Part shown: positions 49,279-55,732 of the stretch, one piece after another
How the letters are laid out: each line of letters starts with the position of its first letter
Numbering within the stretch: the first letter of the stretch is position 1
Source: Frankiales bacterium
GTDB lineage: Bacteria > Actinomycetota > Actinomycetes > JAFAQI01
Reading direction: 5' to 3'
DNA length: 55,732 nt
Assembly (NCBI GenBank): GCA_025980325.1
Contig: JAICXQ010000010.1
Span: 1-55,732, forward strand
Translations under genes and position numbers: made by a program
Notes under the pieces: generated by a model
The model's database searches: none
Told to the model about the DNA's origin: nothing
What the model saw: the letters and a program-made list of their open reading frames with translations, nothing else

Positions 49279-51483
49279 CTATCGGCGGAAGTGGCGCACG
49301 TAGCTTCGCGCTGGTTTCGCCCGCCGCCCGGCGGCGGACGCGACGAGCAGTAGACCGAGGACGGCGGCCCAGCAATACCCCGGTGAAGGTAGACCTGTCG
49401 AAGCGCGCGCGTAGGCGTAATTGCGTGCCTGTTCTGCCTCGGCCTCCTCTGCAGCGGCCATGCCCGCTTGCGTCCCCGCCTGCGGTTGGGTGCCTGGTTG
49501 GTTGGCGCTTGCTTGTTGTCCGGCCTGGCTGAACTGTGACGCCTGCGCGGGCGCTTGACCGGGCGGCAGCGCCGGTGCGACCGGCGGCTCCGGCGCGATC
49601 GGCGGGACGACTGCTGCGTGCTCCGAGTGCGACGTCACCGTCGCGTGATCAGCAGCCGTACCGTGGCCCCGCGGTGCACCACTCGGGGTCGTACGACGCG
49701 GTACCTCACGGAACGGCGGTGGAGCTGCGGAGCAGACCAATGCTGGTGCGGGCGCCGGGTTGGCTGGTTGTGGGTTCGCGGCTGTGGTGGCGGATGTGCG
49801 AGGTGATTTGGGCCCACAGCTGGCCTTACGTGCATGCAGCAGAAGGTTCGGCCCGACGCACGCGCGCACGTATCCGATCTGGCTCGTCGCGCCGGAGGTC
49901 ATGGTGAACGCGATCTGCATCCGGCCGTCCGCCGTCAACCCGACAGCGGGTGCACCGATCGCGGATCCGGACGCGCCGATCCCTGAGGCGGCGGCCGGGC
50001 ACGACACTTGCGTGCACAGCACACCGTGTGCGGCGACGGCGTCTTCCGCGACCTGCATGCGGAAGTGCGGATGCGGGGTCGTGGCGTCGACGCTGCGAGC
50101 GACGCCGAGGTACCACGTGCTGTAGGGAAAGTCGGGGTTCGCGCCGCGCGTGTAGCTGGTGTAGTACGCGACGCCCACTCGACCTGCGTCGCCCGCGACG
50201 ATTGCGGGAAGCACCGTTGCGTTCCCGGCGCGGAACGCGGTCGGACGGGCCCAGCCAGCGCGGGTGCGGTGAGTGACGTAGATCCGGCCGCTGGCGGACC
50301 AGGTCGCGTATGCGGTTCCTGCACGGTCAACAGCGACGTTCGGCGGCGCGGTCGCGGAATCCACCGGAATGCTCCCCAACCGTTGCACCGCCGCCGCCGA
50401 GTTAGGCGGTATGACCGCAACCGCGAGTACGGCGGTCTGGCTGAGGCTCTGACTTGCGGGCGGGTACAGCAGCCCGAGGAAGCGCGTGCCGTCCGGCGCC
50501 GTCGTTACGTTACCGAGCAGCGGCTGCCCGGCGATCGCGGTCGTGGGGAGATAGACGATCCCGTTGCCGCTCCCGGCAACGGCAACGTCGGAGGCGTTCC
50601 CGGCTTGGTAGGCGAGTGTCGTTCCGGTTGCGGTGCCACCGAAGGCGACGGCGCTGACGGCGCCACTGCCGGCCTGATCGGCTGCGCCGGTTACGGCCGA
50701 CGTCCAGTGAGCACCGCCGTCGTGAGTGACCGACACCATGACGCCAGCCGGTGTGCCGTCCTCGGGTGTCCCGGCAGCCGGTGCGGAGAGCGGCGCCGCC
50801 ATGTCGAGAGACGTCGTCGGTCCTAGCGCCGCCGCAGCTGCGGTGCCGGGCGCGAGTGCGCATTGGACTCCAGTGGCGTCGGTTCCTTGGATGTTGCTGG
50901 GTGGTCTGCCGAGGAATGTCGATCGGTCATGACCGGCGGCGTCGACGTCGTCCGTGACGGACCACAGGTCACAACCGCGTTGCGGGCCGCGCGCGGCAGC
51001 GACGAACGCTGTGTTGCCGACCGCCACGAGGTACGGGCTGGCCGTCCCATCGGGCGTTGCGGTCGAACCCGTCGCGCCGGTGAGCGGCGCACCGGCCGCA
51101 TCGCTGAGGCTGAGCACTCGCGAGAATCCTCTGCCTGCGTCGCCGACCGGAGGTATGGGCGCTCCGAGGTAGAGCGTTGCATCACGTGGATCTACCACCA
51201 GGCGAACTCTGCCGGCGACCGCGTCAGCGACGAGAAGGTCGCCGTTTGGCGCCGCGGCGATGGACGCGGTCGGTGTAGGCATAGTGGCGCCGCCGGTGAT
51301 CGCGTTGAGGCCGATGAACGCCTCGAGGGCGGGCCCGCCGTCCCCGGTCGACGCGAATGGATCGTTCGGGTCGGATTCCTGCGCATACGGGCTCGGGTCT
51401 TGCGTGCCGCGGAACGTGATAGCGCCGCCACGCGTAGCCCCTGCGATGCTTGCGATTCTGCCGTCGGGGAGGACGACGCGCAC
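49279..51483 (-). CDS. Large NHL/BNR propeller protein, 3' part (frameshifted)
   Basis: 734 residues as read from GTG 51483, but most likely the second part of the gene starting at 54221. Upstream in this frame, past the GTG, the DNA still encodes an NHL-type repeat (GGDGGPARDAAIAGPGELSV, then GWLYVPDTEFGR) continuing the frame of the other part, so one base seems lost near 51.6 kb. This part holds BNR-like repeats and the family motif AHGVLC-x3-SC, then a Pro/Gln/Ala-rich linker (QAPAQASQFSQAGQQASANQ) and a C-terminal membrane helix (GYCWAAVLGLLLVASAAG) with a basic tail, an anchor without a clear LPxTG box. Confidence 0.65.
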   Translation of the reverse strand: MRVVLPDGRIASIAGATRGGAITFRGTQDPSPYAQESDPNDPFASTGDGGPALEAFIGLNAITGGATMPTPTASIAAAPNGDLLVADAVAGRVRLVVDPRDATLYLGAPIPPVGDAGRGFSRVLSLSDAAGAPLTGATGSTATPDGTASPYLVAVGNTAFVAAARGPQRGCDLWSVTDDVDAAGHDRSTFLGRPPSNIQGTDATGVQCALAPGTAAAAALGPTTSLDMAAPLSAPAAGTPEDGTPAGVMVSVTHDGGAHWTSAVTGAADQAGSGAVSAVAFGGTATGTTLAYQAGNASDVAVAGSGNGIVYLPTTAIAGQPLLGNVTTAPDGTRFLGLLYPPASQSLSQTAVLAVAVIPPNSAAAVQRLGSIPVDSATAPPNVAVDRAGTAYATWSASGRIYVTHRTRAGWARPTAFRAGNATVLPAIVAGDAGRVGVAYYTSYTRGANPDFPYSTWYLGVARSVDATTPHPHFRMQVAEDAVAAHGVLCTQVSCPAAASGIGASGSAIGAPAVGLTADGRMQIAFTMTSGATSQIGYVRACVGPNLLLHARKASCGPKSPRTSATTAANPQPANPAPAPALVCSAAPPPFREVPRRTTPSGAPRGHGTAADHATVTSHSEHAAVVPPIAPEPPVAPALPPGQAPAQASQFSQAGQQASANQPGTQPQAGTQAGMAAAEEAEAEQARNYAYARASTGLPSPGYCWAAVLGLLLVASAAGRRAKPARSYVRHFRR

Positions 51484-54221
51484 GCGGCCGAATTCGGTAT
51501 CCGGGACGTACAGCCATCCATTTTGTTGGTCGACGCTGAGTTCGCCCGGACCGGCGATAGCGGCGTCGCGAGCGGGACCACCATCTCCACCGGAACACCA
51601 GCCGGCGCAGGAGGCGGACCCAGTCCAGCGATCGTCTGGATCTGGCTCGGGTCGACGGCTCGGCCGTACTCGGTGACCGGCCGCGTGCCAAGGTTCACGG
51701 CCCTTACAACCGTATGTAGTCCGCCATCTTGCAAAGTCGGCGTCGACGGGCCGCCGTCGTCTATGAGCAGCAGGTTCGTCTTGCAGTTGTACGCGATGCC
51801 TAGTGGTGCTACTGCGGCCGCTGTCGCCGAGCCGCCGTCACCGTCGCCGAGCGACGCGGGCTGGCGGCCATTGCCCGCGACGACGTTGATGAGGCCGCAG
51901 CTGTTGACCCGGTAGACGATGTGCGCGATCGGGTCTGCGACGTAGAGCTGACCTTGACCGTCGACGGTGAGTTGGCCGAGCGGCAACGGCAGATCCTCGC
52001 TGGAGACCCCGCCCGGCGTCGTGGTCGTGATGTGCACCATGCGGTTGGGGAGTGCGAAAACTGTGCCGACGCTGCGCGCCGGGACCGTCCGGCCGAGCAC
52101 CGAAACTGCACGCCGGGTGACGTTGACGTAGCGGACCTCGTCGACGTCCGACACGTACAGGTTGTCGTAGGCGTCGACCGTGATGTTCATCGGGTCGGCG
52201 AATCCTGCAGCGGCAAACGTGCCGTTCGCCTGCACGCCGAGGAGGGGACAGATCGGGAGCTGGTTTTCGTCGTTGGCCGCACACGGCGTCGTCCGGCCGA
52301 TCGTGAGGTTCTGACGGCCCGAAGGGTCGACCGCGCGTATGTCGTTGTAACCGCCGTCGGCGATGAATATATCGCCACGAGAGTCTTCGGCGACGTCGCG
52401 GATCTGGGCGAGCAGCGCGCCGGCGAATCGGTTGCGGCCAACGGCCGCCTCGCCAGTCCCGCATGGCTCCGGACCGCGACCGACGATGGTGCGCAGCGTT
52501 CCGCGCGGGGTGAGTTCACGGATGCGTTCGTTCGCGTAGTCGGCGATTAGGAGGTTTCCGATGGGGTCCCAGGTCACATCCGCCGGGAACCACAGATCTC
52601 GCGCGGTGGCCGGTCCGTCTCCGTTGAAGCCGGCGATCGCGCCGCCGGCAACGGTGCTGAGTTGGCCTCGGCCGTCCACTCGTCGGATCCGGCTGTTGAA
52701 AGTATCGGCGATGTAGAGGTCTCCGTTCGCCCCGACCTCGAAATCGGCGAACGGGAAGCGAACGCTGACATCGAACTGCGCGAGCTGTGCCGGCGTCGTC
52801 GACAGTAGCGTGTCGAGTGGTGTCGATGGCCCGGTGGGGATCCCGTCACAGGAGTAGCCCGGCAGAAGTGTCAGGTTCCCGGCAAGTCGGGCGATGTCAC
52901 CAGCCGGGACAGAGACACCGTTCACCGTGCGGCTGGAACCGTCGAACCCGAGGTTGATTCCGAGAACGTCGAGCGTCGACTGGTCCTCGGTGAACGATGC
53001 TGCCGGGTTCGCACTTGGCAGTCCGCTCTCCTGAACTTCGGACACGTACAGCATCTGTCCGCGGAGCCGAATCCGATCGACATAGGAGTGAAGCCAGTAC
53101 GCGCGGACGGGTTCCGGCGGGAAGAGAGCATCTTGCCTTGCGGCCTGGTTGGTCGAGAGGCCGGCGATGGTTGCCACCTCACCCGGATTGACCGTTTCCT
53201 GCCAGGCCGTGTTGCGATAGAAGGTGACGGTGTGCGTGGAGAGGTTGGCGTAACGCACGACGGGATGGACGCTGGGTAAGGGTTGCCCCGGCGCGAGATA
53301 GGAATCTACGAAGTAGATGCCGCCTAAGCGGTCTCGGGCGAACGAGCGGATGACACCGAGGGCGACTGTGCTCGCGGGCTGCGCCGCCAACGTGAAGTCC
53401 GGGTTCGTTTGAGTCTCCGGCCGGCCACCGAGCACGACCTTTCGGTTCCCCCGGGCATTGATGTCGACGATGGCCGTCGCATTCGGCACATCGGCGAAAC
53501 CAAAGCTGCGGTCCGAGTTGTTGGTCTCGACATCGACGAGGATGCCACCATGGCCGTCAGAGGCAAGCGTGTTACCTGCGGCGCCAGCGATCGTCTGGTT
53601 GTTCTGTCGCCACGCGCGGCCGTCAACCGGCGGGATGAGCGTGCTCACGGTTCGGACGCGTCCGTCCGAACCGAGCCGGCGGACGAGCAAGGACCCTGTG
53701 CCGTGCCGGCCCCAGTTGCCGCCAGACGTTGAACCGCTCCAGTCCGCGTCGTCGTCCAGCCACCACAGTGCCCCGTCGCTGGCAATGACCATTTGGTTTG
53801 GGCTGATCGACGCCTGCAGCGCTCGCTCACCGTCGCAGTAACCGCCCGCGAGCGCCTTGATCGTGCCGGCAGCGGCCGGCACATCCATCGTCTCGCCTGC
53901 CGTCGGAGCGCGGCCGCCGGAGCCTTCGGTGGCGGATGCTTGGCCGATATCGGGCGGCGCAGGATTTGCACTGGGCGGCGACAACGGAGCTTCCGGCCCC
54001 GTGTAGCGCTCGATGCCGACCCGCGTGCCCGCAAGTTGGGCCGCCGTGTGTACCCCCGGCAACGCCGTCGCGAAGGTTCCGCCGCCGGGAATTCTAAGTC
54101 GAACAATCGGAGCCCCACCAGGTGTCGATCCGACGATGACCCAGCTACTCGGCCTTCTCGCGGACGCTTGAGTCGCCGCGCCCACGCTGCACAAGAGCAC
54201 GACCGCGAGGCCAAGCCGCAT
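51192..54221 (-). CDS. Large secreted NHL-repeat propeller protein, 5' part
   Basis: 1,009 residues in this frame from ATG 54221; only about the first 875 (to about 51600) look genuine and the rest is out-of-frame low-complexity sequence. Signal peptide about 1-22 (GLAVVLLCSVGAATQASA). NHL-type repeats follow: FEVGANGDLYIADTFNSRIRRVDGRGQLSTVAGG, then DVTWDPIGNLLIADYANERIREL, ITVDAYDNLYVSDVDEVRYV and LTVDGQGQLYVADPIAHIVYRV. NHL propellers bind proteins or RNA; this exported one probably acts at the cell surface. It starts 22 bp after the upstream propeller gene and continues, after the frameshift, in the 49279 frame. Confidence 0.7.
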   Translation of the reverse strand: MRLGLAVVLLCSVGAATQASARRPSSWVIVGSTPGGAPIVRLRIPGGGTFATALPGVHTAAQLAGTRVGIERYTGPEAPLSPPSANPAPPDIGQASATEGSGGRAPTAGETMDVPAAAGTIKALAGGYCDGERALQASISPNQMVIASDGALWWLDDDADWSGSTSGGNWGRHGTGSLLVRRLGSDGRVRTVSTLIPPVDGRAWRQNNQTIAGAAGNTLASDGHGGILVDVETNNSDRSFGFADVPNATAIVDINARGNRKVVLGGRPETQTNPDFTLAAQPASTVALGVIRSFARDRLGGIYFVDSYLAPGQPLPSVHPVVRYANLSTHTVTFYRNTAWQETVNPGEVATIAGLSTNQAARQDALFPPEPVRAYWLHSYVDRIRLRGQMLYVSEVQESGLPSANPAASFTEDQSTLDVLGINLGFDGSSRTVNGVSVPAGDIARLAGNLTLLPGYSCDGIPTGPSTPLDTLLSTTPAQLAQFDVSVRFPFADFEVGANGDLYIADTFNSRIRRVDGRGQLSTVAGGAIAGFNGDGPATARDLWFPADVTWDPIGNLLIADYANERIRELTPRGTLRTIVGRGPEPCGTGEAAVGRNRFAGALLAQIRDVAEDSRGDIFIADGGYNDIRAVDPSGRQNLTIGRTTPCAANDENQLPICPLLGVQANGTFAAAGFADPMNITVDAYDNLYVSDVDEVRYVNVTRRAVSVLGRTVPARSVGTVFALPNRMVHITTTTPGGVSSEDLPLPLGQLTVDGQGQLYVADPIAHIVYRVNSCGLINVVAGNGRQPASLGDGDGGSATAAAVAPLGIAYNCKTNLLLIDDGGPSTPTLQDGGLHTVVRAVNLGTRPVTEYGRAVDPSQIQTIAGLGPPPAPAGVPVEMVVPLATPLSPVRANSASTNKMDGCTSRIPNSAACASSSPTAESQASQGLRVAALSRSAARKTRARMRRNPTRTIHSRRPGTAGPPSRRSSASTRSPAAPLCLHRPRPSPRRQTATFSSLTRSPAEFAWW

Positions 54222-54243
54222 CAACCGGCTTCGGCGGTGCAGG

Positions 54244-55482
54244 TCAGGTCCCGACGCGCAGGTAGACACCTGTGCTCCCGCCGTTCGCGTCGCCGGACGC
54301 CATCGGAATATCCGTGAGGAAGCTCAGCACGGAACCGTCGCTGCTCAGCGACGGTCTCGTGGATTCACCGGCAACGCAGGCGTCCTCTGCCAGCGGGGGG
54401 CAGCTCCCGGCGGCGGCCGCTGTCATCCGCGTAACGGCGCGGGCTCGGAGGTCGGCGCGATATATCGCTTCTCGGGCGGGTGGTGCTGTCGGGTCGGCCG
54501 GCGCTGCAGTTGTGGTGAACACGATGTACCGACCGTCGTCGCTGATGCTCAGTGCCGGCGCCTTCGTGGCCACCAACGGAATGGTTTGCAAGCTGCTGAC
54601 GTCGACGGTGCTGCCTGTATGGAGGTCTTGTACGAGGTACTGCGATATTCCGTTCTCCGTTGAGACGTACGCGAGTTGGCTACCCGCGCCGTCGAGTTGC
54701 GGGAAGAAGTACTGAGCGGATGCAGTCGGTGTGATAACGGCTACCTTCGTCGACGACAGGTCGCGGACGGCAACTGACACGGTGGACCCGTTGACCAACG
54801 GATATGCAACATAGCGCCCGGATCTGCTGAGGGAGAGCGAATAATTGCCTGGCATGTTGCTGCTTGCGAATCCCTGGTTGATCGTCAGTAGGAGGCGGAA
54901 GCGAAGTCCGCGTCGGGTGAGCGATTGTTTCTGCACCACGAGCGGCGTACACGAGCACGCCTTCTCGGTAGTAGCGAGAGCACCGCTGTTGCTGCAGTCG
55001 TTGTACGCGATGGTCGTTGCGTCTGCAGAGATCGATTCAGTGTTCAGATAGCTCGCAGGGGACGGCACACACGTCGATATCCGGTATGTACGTCCCGCGG
55101 TGAGATCACGCTCATACAACGCGGCGGCACCGCCCACGCACGGGCTGCGCGTAAACAACATGTAGCGTCCGTCCCCGCTGATAGCGACGCTGCCGACGCA
55201 TCCAGCTGGCATTCCGATGTCGACCTGCGTCACGAGGTTGCGACTGCGGTCGTATCGGTACGCGAACCACGAGTTGTACTTGTACGGGTTGGGTATGCCG
55301 ACGAACGCCACGTATCGGCCGTTCGCGCTGACGACGGATTGCGTGGGACTCGCGAATGTGCCGTCAGGCACGCGCTTGAACGTCGGCGAAGACGATGCAG
55401 CCGGTGCGGCCAGTGCGATCGCGGGAACGCAGGCCGCAATGACAAGCGTGGCTCGGAGGACACCGCTACGGGACTTGTTCAT
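54244..55482 (-). CDS. Secreted PD40/TolB-like beta-propeller protein
   Basis: 412 residues. Signal peptide about 1-31 (VLRATLVIAACVPAIALAAPAA). WD40-like PD40 repeats: VVSANGRYVAFVGIP, AISGDGRYMLFTRSP, SLSRSGRYVAYPL, QLDGAGSQLAYVS, SISDDGRYIVFTT and SLSSDGSVLSFLTD, six or seven blades. These x-S-x-D-G-R-Y-I-x-F repeats match TolB/PD40 propellers, used as protein-binding platforms. Its ATG overlaps the stop of the FtsH-like gene (ATGA), so the two are coupled; the next propeller gene follows after 22 bp. Confidence 0.82.
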   Translation of the reverse strand: MNKSRSGVLRATLVIAACVPAIALAAPAASSSPTFKRVPDGTFASPTQSVVSANGRYVAFVGIPNPYKYNSWFAYRYDRSRNLVTQVDIGMPAGCVGSVAISGDGRYMLFTRSPCVGGAAALYERDLTAGRTYRISTCVPSPASYLNTESISADATTIAYNDCSNSGALATTEKACSCTPLVVQKQSLTRRGLRFRLLLTINQGFASSNMPGNYSLSLSRSGRYVAYPLVNGSTVSVAVRDLSSTKVAVITPTASAQYFFPQLDGAGSQLAYVSTENGISQYLVQDLHTGSTVDVSSLQTIPLVATKAPALSISDDGRYIVFTTTAAPADPTAPPAREAIYRADLRARAVTRMTAAAAGSCPPLAEDACVAGESTRPSLSSDGSVLSFLTDIPMASGDANGGSTGVYLRVGT

Positions 55483-55732
55483 CGAACGCTCCGCTCGCTG
55501 GCACGAATCGCGCGCTGCCGTCGGCCGACCGTCGGGCCCGCAGCGGTTGTGCCCGCAGCGGTCGAGGTCGCGACCGCGACGGCGAGTATCCGGTCGAGTT
55601 CTTCGCCGCTGATGGTTTCTTCTTCGACGAGTCGTTGGGCGAGGGTGTCGAGGGTTTGTCGGTGGGTGAGGAGGAGGGTTTCGGCGGCGGTTTCGGCGTC
55701 GTTGACCAGGCGGGTGGTTTCGTCGTCGACGC
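55479..55732 (-). CDS. FtsH-like protease, C-terminal end (partial)
   Basis: About 84 C-terminal residues are visible; the gene runs off the right edge. VDDETTRLVNDAETAAETLLLTHRQTLDTLAQRLVEEETISGEELDRIL matches the end of the M41 peptidase domain of FtsH (VDxEVxRLxxxA...LxEKETIxGxEL). An Ala/Thr-rich tail follows. FtsH is a membrane-bound AAA+ zinc protease of cytoplasmic and membrane proteins; the ATPase and HExxH parts are outside the window. The stop overlaps the start of the secreted propeller gene. DNA here is rich in AGGAGG-like runs but coding. Confidence 0.72.
   Translation of the reverse strand, partial: VDDETTRLVNDAETAAETLLLTHRQTLDTLAQRLVEEETISGEELDRILAVAVATSTAAGTTAAGPTVGRRQRAIRASERSVR

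Noticed and set aside
39250-49300. A classical integrative element or insertion sequence between the msrA tails
   Set aside because: No integrase, transposase, terminal inverted repeats or tRNA gene was recognised, so I report only the repeated gene ends and not a named element.
1-55732. tRNA, rRNA or CRISPR
   Set aside because: No T-loop-type GGTTCGAATCC sequence in a cloverleaf context, no rRNA blocks and no regularly spaced repeats with spacers were seen; the tandem repeats found are short and inside genes.

Overview
The window is high-GC DNA with strong G/C bias at third codon positions and many GTG starts. That, with a DUF4192 protein, an F420-type (LLM) oxidoreductase, a SigG-type ECF factor with a SnoaL tail, actinobacterial-type lipoproteins and LAxTG-like sorting signals, points to a soil-type actinomycete (Actinomycetota). 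I cannot name the genus. No tRNA, rRNA, CRISPR array, transposase or integrase was recognised.

Region 1 (1-39.28 kb) is mostly core-like chromosome: the 3' part of typA; a secreted BNR propeller gene, a three-gene operon of tandem YbjQ-domain proteins and a second propeller gene; a sigma-like protein, LLM oxidoreductase, SDR, protein tyrosine phosphatase, DUF4192 protein and FAD monooxygenase; a trypsin-fold lipoprotein that has lost catalytic residues; nucleosidase, EamA exporter, spermidine synthase-like protein, methyltransferases and LysE exporter; a SipW/TasA-like secretion module (20.0-21.95 kb); SppA, aminotransferase, TspO, DNA ligase, PBP4-type carboxypeptidase, a GGDEF-EAL c-di-GMP enzyme, SPOUT methyltransferase, RraA-like protein, an MFS transporter, and msrA (38.6-39.28 kb).

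Region 2 (39.28-49.24 kb) looks like an accessory hot spot directly downstream of msrA. Three more fragments of the msrA 3' end lie in the same orientation at about 39.77, 43.87 and 49.17 kb. Between them sit small or accessory genes: a zinc-ribbon protein, a small membrane protein, a methyltransferase, a third propeller, GrpB, a proline iminopeptidase-like hydrolase, a nucleoside phosphorylase, a P-loop kinase, a SigG-like sigma factor and a ComB-like phosphatase. A 34-bp perfect direct repeat, one copy inside the phosphorylase gene and the other an orphan fragment, marks another rearrangement.

Region 3 (49.2-55.7 kb, minus strand) is an apparent operon: the end of an FtsH-like protease gene, overlapping a secreted PD40-type propeller, followed by a very large secreted NHL/BNR propeller. 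The large one is split in two by an apparent one-base frameshift near 51.6 kb.

Four propeller proteins (1.4, 5.1, 41.3 and 49.3 kb) share a C-terminal His-x-Gly...Cys...Cys motif. At least two end in a sorting-signal-like motif with a membrane anchor, and three share a short upstream motif. They may form one co-regulated, lineage-specific surface protein family.
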